DNA of 64,000 nucleotides from Pseudolactococcus reticulitermitis (GCF_002260845.1 NZ_BEDT01000003.1:62001-126000), one strand, 5' to 3'; counted from the stretch's first letter, positions 1 to 8,987 are shown. Program-made: numbers and translations. Notes: generated by a model not told the origin, from the sequence alone.

Positions 1-160
1 AAGTTCAATTCACGAAAATCTGATAAAGTATTTCTCTAGAATTGTTTGCATTGCCATATTTCTTTTTCTTCAATAGACTTACCATTTTAGTAATTTCGGC
101 CGTTTAATCATAAAAATTAATTGTGTTGAAGACTAAGTTATGAACTAAAAACAGTAATCC

Positions 161-322
161 TCATAAATCATAAATGACTAGAAAGAAAATGATGATAAGT
201 GGCGGAGGCAATAGATTTGACAAATAATTTGAGCCTATTATATCACCTACTATAATAGCCAGAATGTAGGCGATAAATAGCCCCGTTAAAAAACATTTTC
301 GATATTTTTTAACGCTTAGCAA
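161..322 (-). CDS. candidate small membrane protein, possible bacteriocin immunity
   Basis: A 53-residue ORF follows the first bacteriocin peptide and overlaps its end by 14 bases. The in-frame TTG at 322 sits about 6 bases after GGAAAAG and is my preferred start; the longer ATG at 379 lies inside the peptide gene and has no good ribosome site. The product begins with basic residues (VKKYRKC) and then has two hydrophobic stretches separated by a short GDIIGSNYLSN loop and a PPP turn, so two membrane segments are likely. Small two-segment membrane proteins directly after class II bacteriocin genes are often immunity proteins. That role is inferred from position and hydrophobicity only; no family is recognised. 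The 160 bases further left show no gene I can support, only short ORFs of 10-26 codons. Confidence 0.42.
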   Translation of the reverse strand: MLSVKKYRKCFLTGLFIAYILAIIVGDIIGSNYLSNLLPPPLIIIFFLVIYDL

Positions 323-455
323 AATCTTTTCCAATTTGATAGCCTGCCATAAATAGCGCAAGAACCAACGCAGGCGCAATTCCGCCTATCACTTCTGTGA
401 GTTCTGCTTCGTCTAATTCGTTAAAATCATCAAATTTAAATACGCGTGTTGACAT
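309..455 (-). CDS. bacteriocin-like peptide with double-glycine leader (peptide 1)
   Basis: The 48-codon gene starts at an ATG behind a strong AGGAGG site. The first 25 residues form a typical double-glycine leader: acidic and hydrophobic residues at regular spacing (FDDFNELDEAELTEVIGG). Cleavage after GG by a peptidase-containing ABC transporter (C39 family) would release a 23-residue hydrophobic peptide beginning IAPALVLALF and ending GYQIGKDFAKR, with a basic C-terminus. This is the design of class II bacteriocins or of secreted pheromones. It lies 15 bases after peptide 2 in the same direction, so the two are probably co-transcribed and may act as a two-peptide (class IIb) pair. The export transporter is not in this window. 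The gene falls below common ORF length cutoffs and is easily missed. Confidence 0.8.
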   Translation of the reverse strand: MSTRVFKFDDFNELDEAELTEVIGGIAPALVLALFMAGYQIGKDFAKR

Positions 456-470
456 TTGTCTACCTCCTTT

Positions 471-662
471 TTATCTATTGACTAAGTATCCGATGCCAAG
501 TCCTGCAGCAACTGCGCCTACTCCAATAACAACACCTTTAGAAATTACAATTCCCCCAATAATAATTGGGAATAAACCACCTTCAACCAGCATCATCTCA
601 TCTTCAGTGAGTGCTGAAAATTTATCCAATGCAACGACATTGTTCAATGTTGTGTTTGTCAT
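471..662 (-). CDS. bacteriocin-like peptide with double-glycine leader (peptide 2)
   Basis: This is a 63-residue prepeptide. Residues 1-29 form a leader with the double-glycine consensus (ALTEDEMMLVEGG). The predicted mature 34-residue peptide starts LFPIII, is very hydrophobic and has repeated glycines (IGVGAVAAGLGIGY) that allow GxxxG helix packing, ending in YLVNR. Such glycine zippers are typical of two-peptide bacteriocins and Blp-type pneumococcal bacteriocins, which insert in target membranes. An AGGAG site lies 10 bases before the ATG. The gene is first in a short operon with peptide 1 and the small membrane ORF, behind a promoter resembling peptide-pheromone-controlled promoters. Activity and target are unknown. 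Confidence 0.85.
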   Translation of the reverse strand: MTNTTLNNVVALDKFSALTEDEMMLVEGGLFPIIIGGIVISKGVVIGVGAVAAGLGIGYLVNR

Positions 663-816
663 ATTATTTTTCTCCTACCATTCAAGACGGTGTTTCCGAA
701 GAAAGCTCGTCATTTGTGATGTCGTAAGTTTTCACTTACTGCGATAATTCAGCAACGAAACATTAGTCGCTTTTTGTCGGCGCCAACTCAAGTCAACTCA
801 TCTCGTTTACAGTTTT

Positions 817-874
817 AGTATAGCGTAATTTTCCCCTCTAAAAATCAAAATGTCATAAACGACCTGAAATATGC
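817..874 (-). promoter_or_regulatory. bacteriocin promoter with LytTR-type direct repeats
   Basis: Reading leftwards, a -10 TATACT lies at 817-822. Upstream are two imperfect direct repeats, CATTTTGAT (844-852) and CATATTTCA (865-873), 21 bases apart, with the nearer one 27 bases from the -10. No good -35 hexamer is present, as expected of an activator-dependent promoter. Paired repeats about two helical turns apart are the known binding geometry of LytTR response regulators (ComE, BlpR, PlnC). A closely similar block lies at 1858-1913. More half-site-like copies (GTCGTTCATGA, CATTCAGG) follow to about 925. The rest of 663-1098 holds no gene. Confidence 0.6.
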
Positions 875-976
875 CAAATATGACCTAATATTTCCTGAAT
901 GGTCTGAAATATATCATGAACGACATGGCATTTGTATATTCAGAAGTTAAATTTCTGATAGAGATATTTAAGATAA

Positions 977-997
977 AAACATCCAAACCAGATGTTT
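977..997 (-). terminator. weak hairpin followed by T-run
   Basis: A perfect 7-bp stem (AAACATC/GATGTTT) with a 7-base loop is followed on the minus strand by TTATCTT. It lies just after the broken CPBP gene and could end its transcript. The stem is AT-rich, so the call is tentative. Confidence 0.3.
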
Positions 998-1098
998 GAA
1001 TGTCCTTAACTTATAAACTGATGTCGATATGATAGTTTCCTTTTTATTTTTCCCATCAATGACCTCTTTTCATAAACAGTATTTACTATTTCTCAAAA

Positions 1099-1806
1099 TC
1101 ATTTTTGAAGCAATAATGACAGAATTATCAACAGACTAGCCATTGCATTATTAGCAAAATGAATCGCAATACTAGTGCCTAGACTAATCGTTTTGCAGTA
1201 GGTAAAAGCTAGAATTTCCCCATACCTCCATATGTAAGCCAACTTCCTAAATTAGTCGGATTATGACTAAGACCAAAGAGCTCGATCGAAAGCAAGCAAC
1301 CAATCCATCTATACTTTGACGATAATTTCCCAATCACTAGCCCACGGAAAATGACTTCTTCCACGATTGGCGCAAGAAAGACGAGAGTCAAGACATGTGG
1401 TAATAATGGTACTGTTTTCAATACATTTTCAATCATCTGTTGATTGGCTGTCGTTGCCTCACCACTATTTGCAAATATGATACTACCAATTATCGAAGCA
1501 ACAGATAAACAAACAGCCCCTAGCGCAACAACACCGATAAATTTTGGCACGCTTATCTTGAGTTTAAAATCTGTTAAGCCCATTTTCTTGGCTAAGCAAC
1601 GTGTCAATAGACAAAATAATATAACTAGACTAGAATTGATAACCGTTAAACTCGTCGTATATTCTAGATTAAAAAGATTAGAAGCCATAACAACTGGCGT
1701 TAAAATCTGTTCTGCTATAAACAGGCCTAGTGCGATAAGAGATGTAACCTAATTTTGATAGGCTAGCTTTTAAGACTCTTTGAAAGAAAGTTACTTCAAT
1801 TTCCAT
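1099..1806 (-). pseudogene. CPBP-family (Abi) intramembrane protease, two frameshifts
   Basis: Three reading-frame segments together form one CPBP (CAAX protease/bacteriocin-processing) protein. The N-terminal piece begins at ATG 1806 (MEIEVTFFQRVLKASLSKLG). Near 1750 the frame shifts into VTSLIALGLFIAEQ and the long central ORF. The central part carries the catalytic motifs EEVIFRG and FGLSHNP, and hydrophobic membrane segments. Near 1215 the frame shifts again, and the C-terminal motif continues as YGEILAFTYCKT and AIHFANNAMASL to a stop at 1099. Intact relatives of about 230 residues commonly sit in bacteriocin loci, as immunity or peptide-maturation proteins. Two separate frameshifts argue for decay rather than sequencing error, though an error at one site cannot be excluded. 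It has its own copy of the locus promoter. Confidence 0.75.
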
Positions 1807-1857
1807 AATTTATGTCGCCATTTTCTATTTAAAAATATTGCAACATTTTATAAGTTT

Positions 1858-1913
1858 AGTATATCGTAATTTTTCCTTCTAAAAATCAAAATGTTATGAA
1901 CGACATCAATATG
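1858..1913 (-). promoter_or_regulatory. second LytTR-type promoter, copy of the bacteriocin promoter
   Basis: This block is nearly identical over some 60 bases to the one at 817-874: -10 TATACT at 1858-1863, repeat CATTTTGAT at 1885-1893 exactly 27 bases upstream, and a second repeat CATATTGAT at 1905-1913, here 20 rather than 21 bases away. It drives the broken CPBP gene starting at 1806. The matching layout suggests both units belong to one peptide-pheromone regulon. Confidence 0.6.
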
Positions 1914-1971
1914 CCACGAATAACATGTTTTTTCTAAGATACGATTACTAAATCTCTTCTAAAATTTTTCG

Positions 1972-2003
1972 AAAAAAAGCAGTTCCCAAAATAGAAACTA
2001 CTT
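1972..2003 (-). terminator. terminator after the GNAT/uvrA operon
   Basis: On the minus strand AAAGTAGTTTC pairs with GGAACTGCTTT (with G-T pairs), followed by seven T. It ends the uvrA-GNAT transcript and separates it from the bacteriocin patch. Confidence 0.6.
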
Positions 2004-2531
2004 TTATCTACCGACATAATGCATCACATGAAGTGTCCGAATCTCATGCATCAGAGGAACTGCCACATCATACTCGGTATGATGATAGTGGAAGCCACAT
2101 TTTTCTTGAACACGCCTGGACTTGAGATTCCCCTCATAGTAACCACACCATAAATCCGTCAAGTCAAGCGTATTCAAGGCATAATCAATAACTGCTTCAA
2201 CCGCCTCAGGCATCAAGCCTTGCCCCCAAAATGGTTTGCCAATCCAGTAGCCAAACTCAGCTTCTTGATTCGTCAAATCAAGGCTACTCTGCTGCCCAAT
2301 CTTTAGACTAATGCTACCGACAACGCGATTTTCACTTTTTAAGTAAATGGCAAAATTCCCCGGCTCTTGAAAAACAGCGTCAATAATCTCTAAACTATTT
2401 TCGACACTCGTATGAACAGGAAAACCAGTTATTGGCCCAATATCAGGGTCACTTGCATAACGATAAAGATCTTCTGCATCCGTTTTTAACCAAGGTCTGA
2501 GCATCAGACGCTCTGTTTCCAGTCTTGTCAT
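2004..2531 (-). CDS. GNAT N-acetyltransferase, RimJ/RimL type
   Basis: This 175-residue cytosolic protein opens with the family signature [11 protein letters not shown]. It carries the acetyl-CoA-binding motif A in [21 protein letters not shown] and motif B in [13 protein letters not shown]. Family members acetylate the N-termini of ribosomal proteins or small amines, but the substrate here cannot be told from sequence. The start overlaps the uvrA stop by 4 bases (ATGA), so translation is probably coupled to uvrA. Nothing else ties it to DNA repair. Confidence 0.85.
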   Translation of the reverse strand: MTRLETERLMLRPWLKTDAEDLYRYASDPDIGPITGFPVHTSVENSLEIIDAVFQEPGNFAIYLKSENRVVGSISLKIGQQSSLDLTNQEAEFGYWIGKPFWGQGLMPEAVEAVIDYALNTLDLTDLWCGYYEGNLKSRRVQEKCGFHYHHTEYDVAVPLMHEIRTLHVMHYVGR

Positions 2532-5353
2532 CCTAATTTCTCCTTCAAATACTTACCTGTATAAGACGTATCAACCTCAGCTACTTCTTCTGGTGTACCA
2601 ACCGCCAAAATCGTACCACCACCGATACCACCTTCAGGCCCTAAGTCAATGATATGGTCAGCTGTCTTAATGACATCTAGATTGTGCTCGATAACGACAA
2701 TCGTATTACCTTGCTCAACCAAGCGATTTAAGACTTCAAGCAAGGTGGCAATATCCTCAGTATGCAGACCAGTTGTCGGCTCATCTAAGATATAGAATGA
2801 TTTACCAGTCGAGCGTTTTTGCAGCTCACTTGCCAGTTTCATCCGTTGGGCTTCACCGCCTGAGAGTGTCGTGGCAGGCTGCCCTAAAGTGACATAGCCC
2901 AAGCCGACATCGACAATCGTTTGTAGTTTCCGTTCAATTTTTGGAATGTGTTTGAAGAAGTCAACGGCATCAGACACGCGCATCTCAAGCACTTCTGAGA
3001 TATTTTTCTCCTTGTAATGCACTTCCAATGTCTCAGAATTATAGCGTCTACCATGACAAATTTCACAGGGCACATAGACATCTGGCAAAAAGTGCATTTC
3101 GATTTTGATAATCCCATCACCAGAACAAGCCTCGCAACGCCCCCCCTTGACATTAAAGGAGAAGCGACCTTTTTTATAACCACGAATCTTAGCTTCATTG
3201 GTATTGGCAAAGAGATCCCGAATATCATCGAAAACTGAGGTATAAGTCGCAGGATTGGAACGCGGTGTCCGACCGATTGGGCTTTGGTCGATGTCAATCA
3301 AGCGCTCAATTTTCTCGTAACCTGAAATTGACTTGTATTTGCCTGGTTTATCACTGTTATGATTGAGTTTTTGCGCCAAGGCTTTCTTAAGAATGGCATT
3401 GACCAAGGTTGATTTACCAGATCCAGAAACACCGGTTACGGCTGTCATCACGCCTAAAGGAAAGGCAACATCTAGGTTTTGGAGATTGTTTTCAGCTGCG
3501 CCTTTAATGATGACAGCTTTTCCAGTATCCATTGGACGACGCACTGCTGGAATTGGAATTTTTCGCTTGCCAGACAGATATTGACCGGTAATTGATTTTT
3601 TATTTTTAGCGACTTGTTTAGGCGTGCCAGCAGCGATAATTTCACCACCCAAATCACCCGCACCGGGGCCAATGTCAATCAAATAATCCGCTGCCATCAT
3701 CGTATCTTCATCATGTTCGACGACAATCAGCGTATTGCCCAGATCACGCATTTTCTTCAAGGACTCAATCAAGCGGTCATTATCCCGCTGATGTAAGCCA
3801 ATCGACGGTTCATCTAAGATATAAAGCACACCAGATAAGTTTGAGCCAATCTGCGTTGCCAAGCGAATCCGCTGACTTTCACCACCCGACAGAGTCCCAG
3901 AATTACGAGACAAGGTCAGATAGTCCAAGCCGACATTTTTCAAAAAGCTCAAACGATCGCCCACTTCTTTGACAATCGGACGGGCAATCATCTCCTCATT
4001 TTCAGAAAGGATAAGAGAATGAATGAGTTCCAAATGCTCGCCAATCGGCAAGTTTGACAAGTCAGCAATATCATAGCCTTTTTCTCCATTCAACTTGACG
4101 GACAAAGCTTGTTCATTCAACCGTTTGCCATGACAAGTCTGACACGGCAAGGCATTCATATAAGCACGCATCTGCGTTTTCGTACTATCTGAACCTGTTT
4201 CGTAACGTCTGAAAATATTGGGTACAATCCCGACAAAAGCCATGTCCAAATCACGCAGACCAAAATCTCCCTCGTGATAAAAATGGAATAACTTGTCGCC
4301 TGATCCATAAAAAATCAAGGTTTTATCATCTTCTGATAGTTGCTCAAAAGGGGTGTCCAAATCGACGTTGAAAGCCGTCATGGCCTGCTCTAAAACGGCA
4401 GGATAATAGGTCGATGAGCCAGAATACCAAGGCACAACCGCACCCTCACGAATTGTTTTCGTCCCATCTGGCACGACCAAATCGAGGTCGACTTCCAGAC
4501 GCATGCCAAGGCCATCACAGTCGGAACAAGCGCCTTGCGGGGCGTTAAATGAAAACAGGCGCGGCTCAAGCTCAGGCACAGAAAACCCACAAATCGGGCA
4601 GGCATAATACTCGCTAAACAGGAGCTCATTACCGTCCATGGTATCGATTTTGACATAGCCGTCACCTTGGCGCAAAGCCGCCTCAACCGAGTCAAACAGG
4701 CGCCCACGAATGCCGTCTTTGAGCACAATCCGGTCAATCACGATATCAATATCGTGCTTTTTATTCTTCTCCAGCTCAGGCGCATCGGACACATCATAAA
4801 CCTCACCATTGACCCGCACACGAACATAACCGTCCTTTTGGATTTTCTCGAAAATCTTCTTATGTTGTCCTTTTTTAGCGCGGACAATGGGGGCTAAAAT
4901 CTGGAGCCGTTGCTTTTCAGGCAAGGCTAAAACACTATCGACAATTTCTTCGACAGATTGTGCTGTAATTTTGCCATGACCATTGACACAGTAGGGCGTG
5001 CCAATCCGGGCGTAAAGCAGACGCAGATAGTCATGAATTTCCGTTACCGTGCCAACCGTTGACCGTGGATTCTTAGAAGTCGTCTTCTGGTCAATCGAAA
5101 TCGCAGGCGATAAGCCGTCAATACTATCGACATCAGGCTTGTCCATGTTCCCCAAGAACTGGCGAGCATAAGCCGAGAGACTCTCAACATAGCGCCGTTG
5201 CCCTTCGGCATAGAGTGTATCAAAAGCTAGGGATGATTTTCCTGAGCCTGATAGGCCTGTCATCACGACTAATTTATCCCGCGGAATCGTGACGTCGATG
5301 TTTTTTAAATTGTGGGCGCGCGCGCCATGAATGATGATATTTTCTTGTGCCAA
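2528..5353 (-). CDS. uvrA: excinuclease ABC subunit A
   Basis: UvrA is the damage-sensing ATPase of nucleotide excision repair; it loads UvrB at lesions. The 941-residue protein has the usual two ABC modules: Walker [10 protein letters not shown] at residues 33-41 and GVSGSGKST near 640, ABC signatures [16 protein letters not shown] and [16 protein letters not shown], and Walker B followed by DEP in both halves. The zinc-finger cysteines are seen as CPICGF and CSDCDGLG in the first module and CEACSGDG and CEICHGRR in the second. Length and motifs are normal. uvrB is not adjacent. I saw no clear LexA/HdiR box. Confidence 0.98.
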   Translation of the reverse strand: MAQENIIIHGARAHNLKNIDVTIPRDKLVVMTGLSGSGKSSLAFDTLYAEGQRRYVESLSAYARQFLGNMDKPDVDSIDGLSPAISIDQKTTSKNPRSTVGTVTEIHDYLRLLYARIGTPYCVNGHGKITAQSVEEIVDSVLALPEKQRLQILAPIVRAKKGQHKKIFEKIQKDGYVRVRVNGEVYDVSDAPELEKNKKHDIDIVIDRIVLKDGIRGRLFDSVEAALRQGDGYVKIDTMDGNELLFSEYYACPICGFSVPELEPRLFSFNAPQGACSDCDGLGMRLEVDLDLVVPDGTKTIREGAVVPWYSGSSTYYPAVLEQAMTAFNVDLDTPFEQLSEDDKTLIFYGSGDKLFHFYHEGDFGLRDLDMAFVGIVPNIFRRYETGSDSTKTQMRAYMNALPCQTCHGKRLNEQALSVKLNGEKGYDIADLSNLPIGEHLELIHSLILSENEEMIARPIVKEVGDRLSFLKNVGLDYLTLSRNSGTLSGGESQRIRLATQIGSNLSGVLYILDEPSIGLHQRDNDRLIESLKKMRDLGNTLIVVEHDEDTMMAADYLIDIGPGAGDLGGEIIAAGTPKQVAKNKKSITGQYLSGKRKIPIPAVRRPMDTGKAVIIKGAAENNLQNLDVAFPLGVMTAVTGVSGSGKSTLVNAILKKALAQKLNHNSDKPGKYKSISGYEKIERLIDIDQSPIGRTPRSNPATYTSVFDDIRDLFANTNEAKIRGYKKGRFSFNVKGGRCEACSGDGIIKIEMHFLPDVYVPCEICHGRRYNSETLEVHYKEKNISEVLEMRVSDAVDFFKHIPKIERKLQTIVDVGLGYVTLGQPATTLSGGEAQRMKLASELQKRSTGKSFYILDEPTTGLHTEDIATLLEVLNRLVEQGNTIVVIEHNLDVIKTADHIIDLGPEGGIGGGTILAVGTPEEVAEVDTSYTGKYLKEKLG

Positions 5354-5453
5354 GTTTTACTCTTTCATTAATCAAATTTTATTTTAGTCAAATTGAAATG
5401 TTAAACCTATTATAACATTTTAGGAATTGATTATGCCAAATTTGAAACGCTGT

Positions 5454-6875
5454 CTAACAAATGCCAGCCTTTTTTAACGTTTGTAATGTCTCAACCAATC
5501 GTTTGATTTCATCAACATTTAATCGGGCAATATTTAAGCGTAGTGCAGGCGTTTTATCGCCGAAAATAAAGCTGGGGAGGCATAAAATGCCTGCTGCGAT
5601 TACCTCGTCCATCTGTTTTTTTGTCAGCGTGTCCGTTGACAAGCGTAGCCAGACATAAAAGCCACCAGCCGGTCGATGACAGACAAACTCTTGACCGATT
5701 AAGTCGAAGAAATAGATCATTCTGGCGCTGATTTGCGCCCGCAAACTGGCAAGTTTATCTTGAAAAGTCACATCTGATAAAGCATCATTCGCTAAAACTT
5801 GCGGAAAGATACTGAGCGTCAAGTCTAAATCTTGCCGCGCAGTGGATAATTTCTCCAAGACGGCTGGTGGTGCGCTGATCCAGCCGATTTTTGTCGTTGA
5901 GCCGATGATTTTAGACAAAGACCCAATGTAAATCACATTTTGCGGGTCTAATTGTTTCAAAGGTGGGGCTGTCGTTCGCTTGTCAAATGGTAGCAGACCA
6001 AAAGCATCGTCTTCGATAATCGGAATCTTGTAAGTCTGGCAGAGTTTAATCAAAGCCTGTCGACGTGCTAAAGACATGGTTGTACCAGTGGGATTTTGAA
6101 AAGTTGGGTTGAGCATGACTAGCTTGACACGATGCTTTAAAATCTCATTTTCTAGCAAATCTAAACGCATGCCCTCTTCATCCATTGGCACACCAAATAA
6201 TCGAATCCCTGCGGTCTGAAATAAATTCAAGGCATATAAAAATGACGGCTGACAAATCGCCACCGCATCGCCACTATTGAGCAAGGCTTGCACAATCAAG
6301 AAAATCGCCTGATGACCGCCTGAAGTAATCATTAACTGCTCGACTGGTAGGGTCAACTGATCATCCTGTGCCAGCAGATTGGCAATCGCCTGACGAAGTG
6401 GAAAATAGCCTAGCGCATCTTGATTTTTATCCGCTTCAATAAAATCTCGCCAATTGGACTGAGGTAAATCAAAAGCTGGGACTAAATCAAGTGGCAACTC
6501 ACCTGTATAGGCATCAATCGCAGAACTATCCTGCAATTTTTCTTTGATTTGTTCTATTAATTGATGATGTTCATCTGGTTGCTGTGATTGTATCAACTGA
6601 TGCCAATCGACTACTGGTTCTTGACTTAAGCCCCATTTATCGTCATTGACCATCGTCCCACTGCCTCGTTGGCGTTTAATAATCCCTTTGGCCTCAAGCT
6701 CAGCCATGACTCGCACAATCGTTGAGCGATTAACGCCAATCAACGCTGCCAATTTGCGTTCCGAAGGCAATTTTTCACCGGGTAAGAGCTGACCATTTTG
6801 GATATTTTGCGTGATGTGTTTCATGATTGACTGGTAGATCGGTGTTTTGGGCGTTTTCTCAATATGCCAATTCAT
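5454..6875 (-). CDS. pdxR: MocR/GntR-type PLP-binding regulator, probably PdxR
   Basis: This 473-residue transcription factor joins an N-terminal GntR winged helix (residues about 10-75, with LPGEKLPSERKLAALIGVNR) to an aminotransferase-fold domain. The PLP-binding lysine lies in GSLSKIIGSTTKIGW. MocR proteins sense pyridoxal phosphate, and the PdxR subgroup controls vitamin B6 synthesis or salvage. The divergent neighbours, a pyridoxal kinase and ECF S components, support that role. The ATG at 6875, 8 bases after AGAAAGG, is chosen over the TTG at 6920. A promoter TTGCTT-N17-TATGCT lies upstream. The PdxR name is inferred from context. Confidence 0.8.
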   Translation of the reverse strand: MNWHIEKTPKTPIYQSIMKHITQNIQNGQLLPGEKLPSERKLAALIGVNRSTIVRVMAELEAKGIIKRQRGSGTMVNDDKWGLSQEPVVDWHQLIQSQQPDEHHQLIEQIKEKLQDSSAIDAYTGELPLDLVPAFDLPQSNWRDFIEADKNQDALGYFPLRQAIANLLAQDDQLTLPVEQLMITSGGHQAIFLIVQALLNSGDAVAICQPSFLYALNLFQTAGIRLFGVPMDEEGMRLDLLENEILKHRVKLVMLNPTFQNPTGTTMSLARRQALIKLCQTYKIPIIEDDAFGLLPFDKRTTAPPLKQLDPQNVIYIGSLSKIIGSTTKIGWISAPPAVLEKLSTARQDLDLTLSIFPQVLANDALSDVTFQDKLASLRAQISARMIYFFDLIGQEFVCHRPAGGFYVWLRLSTDTLTKKQMDEVIAAGILCLPSFIFGDKTPALRLNIARLNVDEIKRLVETLQTLKKAGIC

Positions 6876-6895
6876 TCTGGATGCCTTTCTTGAAA

Positions 6896-6964
6896 ATTGG
6901 ATGGTAAAAAAACAATCCAATTGGCTGTTTTATTTAGCATACCAAATGCTAGAATAGAAAGCAA
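6896..6964. promoter_or_regulatory. pdxR promoter and candidate PdxR operator
   Basis: The leftward promoter has -35 TTGCTT at 6959-6964, a 17-base spacer and -10 TATGCT at 6936-6941. Downstream of it an inverted repeat ATTGGAT-N12-ATCCAAT spans 6896-6921, overlapped by the palindrome CCAATTGG at 6917-6924. The rightward pdxK promoter is less clear: a possible -10 TAGAAT near 6950 without a good -35, as for an activator-dependent promoter. Confidence 0.5.
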
Positions 6965-7013
6965 GTAAGAAAATTCAGATACATCATGAAGACTAAATAA
7001 GGGGGCAATAATA

Positions 7014-7835
7014 ATGAAAAAAACACTAACAATCGCTGGCAGTGATGCGACAGGTGGCGCTGGCTTACAAGCAGATTTAAAAACCTTTCAAGAATATGGC
7101 ACCTTCGGCATGAGTGCCATTACTTCTATCGTTACCATGGACATTCATGATAATTGGTCGCATAGCATTGAAACGATTGAACCTGAGGTCGTTGGTCGCC
7201 AGCTTGATACCATTTTTGCAGGTGACAAGCCCGATGCCCTGAAAACAGGCATGTTGGGCGATATTCGAACGATTACTGTCGTCCGCGATGCCATTGACCG
7301 TTATCAACCCAAAAACATCGTGATTGACCCCGTCCTTGCCTGCAAAGGAACTGCTGGTATTCTGCTTTCTGAAAATGCAGATAGCATTCGTGAATTGCTC
7401 TTGCCTGTGGCTGATGTGACGACGCCAAACTTGATTGAAGCTGGCATTTTATCTGGCCTTGGCGAGCTGACAAGGCTTGCAGACATCGAAAAAGCGGCGA
7501 CAATTATCCACGGCTATGGTGCTAAAACAGTGATTATTAAAGGTGGGAGACGATTTGATAACCAGCACGATGAAGCCCTAGATCTCTTCTACGATGGTCA
7601 TGCCTTTCACTACCTGAAAAGTCCACTCATCCATTCCGACAATAATCACGGTGCAGGCTGTACCTTTGCAGCTGCCATTACCGCTGTGCTTGCCAATGGA
7701 CAATCAATTCTTGACGCCGTGACAACTGCCAAAGCATTTGTCCATGCTGCCATCATCAAAGGGCATCCTTTTAATCAATATCTCGGCCATATCTGGCATG
7801 GTGCTTATCGAGATAGCGGTCATTTCAAGTCATGA
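7014..7835 (+). CDS. pdxK: pyridoxine/pyridoxal kinase, ThiD-like family
   Basis: This 273-residue ribokinase-fold enzyme phosphorylates B6 vitamers with ATP. The N-terminal signature GSDATGGAGLQADLKTF and the anion hole/catalytic motif NNHGAGCTFAAAIT are clear. Features such as MDIHDNWSH and NQYLGH near the C-terminus resemble the Bacillus PdxK branch more than true HMP kinase ThiD, and no thiamine genes lie nearby. A strong AGGGGGC site precedes the ATG. It heads an operon with two ECF S components and is divergent from the MocR regulator, fitting a B6 salvage unit. HMP kinase activity cannot be excluded from sequence. Confidence 0.8.
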   Translation: MKKTLTIAGSDATGGAGLQADLKTFQEYGTFGMSAITSIVTMDIHDNWSHSIETIEPEVVGRQLDTIFAGDKPDALKTGMLGDIRTITVVRDAIDRYQPKNIVIDPVLACKGTAGILLSENADSIRELLLPVADVTTPNLIEAGILSGLGELTRLADIEKAATIIHGYGAKTVIIKGGRRFDNQHDEALDLFYDGHAFHYLKSPLIHSDNNHGAGCTFAAAITAVLANGQSILDAVTTAKAFVHAAIIKGHPFNQYLGHIWHGAYRDSGHFKS

Positions 7836-7860
7836 ATTGGAAATTGGAGACTATATATAG

Positions 7861-8331
7861 ATGAATACGAACAATAAAAAAATAATCCTTTTAGCCATCA
7901 TCATCGCCCTCAATGTTGCCATTTCTAAAATTCTATTAATCCCAACACCGGGAGGATTTGTGACTGTCATGGATGGTCTTGTTTTTACCACAGCGACGCT
8001 TTTCGGCAAAAAAGAAGGGGCTATCGTCGGTGGTCTCAGCGGTTTTCTGCTTGATATCGTAAGTGGTTATCCGCAATGGATGCTGTTTTCACTTGTCATT
8101 CACGGCGCACAGGGCTACCTATCTGCTAGTACCAAATCACGTCCCCTGAACTATCTGCTTGCGACCAGTCTCATGGTCATCGGATATGGTCTTGCAAATA
8201 TTCTCTTTTATGGTCCAGGCGGTTTTATTCCCAGTCTAATTCCAAACCTCTTACAAAATATTGCAGGGATTATCATTGCCATAGCACTTGTACCGACCTT
8301 ACAGCGTGTTTTAAAACTCAGTACACCGTAA
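7861..8331 (+). CDS. ECF transporter S component, predicted B6 vitamer uptake
   Basis: This is a 156-residue integral membrane protein with about five or six hydrophobic segments. It has the small size and glycine-rich TM1/TM3 pattern of energy-coupling-factor S components (for example GKKEGAIVGGLSGFLLD). S components bind one vitamin and share the EcfA-EcfA'-EcfT module, which is not in this window. It begins 25 bases after pdxK in the same direction, next to a second S component and opposite the B6-type regulator. A pyridoxine or related substrate (PdxU-like) is therefore my inference, not a sequence-proved specificity. Confidence 0.75.
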   Translation: MNTNNKKIILLAIIIALNVAISKILLIPTPGGFVTVMDGLVFTTATLFGKKEGAIVGGLSGFLLDIVSGYPQWMLFSLVIHGAQGYLSASTKSRPLNYLLATSLMVIGYGLANILFYGPGGFIPSLIPNLLQNIAGIIIAIALVPTLQRVLKLSTP

Positions 8332-8353
8332 GCTCTAAAAAGGAGACCTCCTC

Positions 8354-8935
8354 ATGACGACACCAGAACATTTTTTTCATACCAGCATCACCCAAAATAA
8401 AACAAAAAAAGTTATCCTAGCGGCACTTTTCGCAGCGCTCGCCTATGTTTCTATCCAGTCACTCCATGTGGCGATTTTCGCCCCTATCGGAGCACCATTT
8501 TTCCATGTCGGCAATGCAGTCGTCGCCCTCGCTGCGCTCTATCTCGGCTTTGGCTACGGGACTTTTTCAGGCGCCATTGGTCTCGCTATTTTTGACCTTG
8601 TCAATGGTTATGCCGTTGAGATGCCCGTTGTTTTTCTGGGCAATGTCCTAGTCGCTTTGACCATTCAGCTCGTTTATAAAGCTTTACATCGGATTTTCGC
8701 TGATAAACTCTGGATTGTCACAGTCGCAGTCGCATCTGGCGTTTTAATGAAACTGCTGACCGATTTTCTGAAAGGCTTGATTCGAGCCTTGGTGGCTGGT
8801 GGGAGTTTAGAACCTGCGACTGCAGCTGCCTTTACTTCCCTGCTCGCCACTGCCATTAACGGCATTGGCACAATTATTTTAGTCACACTTTTATATTTGC
8901 CGCTGAAAACCATTCTCTTAAAAGTTATCAAATAA
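8354..8935 (+). CDS. second ECF transporter S component
   Basis: A 193-residue membrane protein with about six hydrophobic stretches and a 20-residue polar N-terminus. The region FHVGNAVVALAALYLGFGYG followed by AIGLAIFDLVNGY resembles ECF S components of the DUF1393-like group. An AAAAGGAGA site lies before the ATG. It is third in the pdxK operon and followed directly by a terminator. Two S components in a single vitamin operon suggest two forms of the substrate, or one substrate and one related precursor. The specificity cannot be read from sequence. Confidence 0.75.
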   Translation: MTTPEHFFHTSITQNKTKKVILAALFAALAYVSIQSLHVAIFAPIGAPFFHVGNAVVALAALYLGFGYGTFSGAIGLAIFDLVNGYAVEMPVVFLGNVLVALTIQLVYKALHRIFADKLWIVTVAVASGVLMKLLTDFLKGLIRALVAGGSLEPATAAAFTSLLATAINGIGTIILVTLLYLPLKTILLKVIK

Positions 8936-8975
8936 AAATAGGAGTGTCATCGATTGGATGACCACTCCTATTTTT
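8934..8975. terminator. bidirectional terminator between the pdxK operon and ridA
   Basis: A long stem (TAGGAGTG, TCATC paired with GATGA, CACTCCTA) with a GATTG loop is flanked by A-run and T-run. It can end the rightward pdxK operon and the leftward ridA transcript. Confidence 0.85.
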
Positions 8976-8987
8976 ATCTCTAATAAA

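Noticed and set aside
397-747. 116-codon ORF on the plus strand
   Set aside because: It lies opposite the two bacteriocin peptide genes, has low-complexity Pro/Thr/Ser/Ile content typical of an antisense frame and lacks a ribosome site.
6876-6920. Longer TTG start for the MocR regulator
   Set aside because: The extension overlaps the probable operator, and the ATG at 6875 has a proper ribosome site and matches family length.
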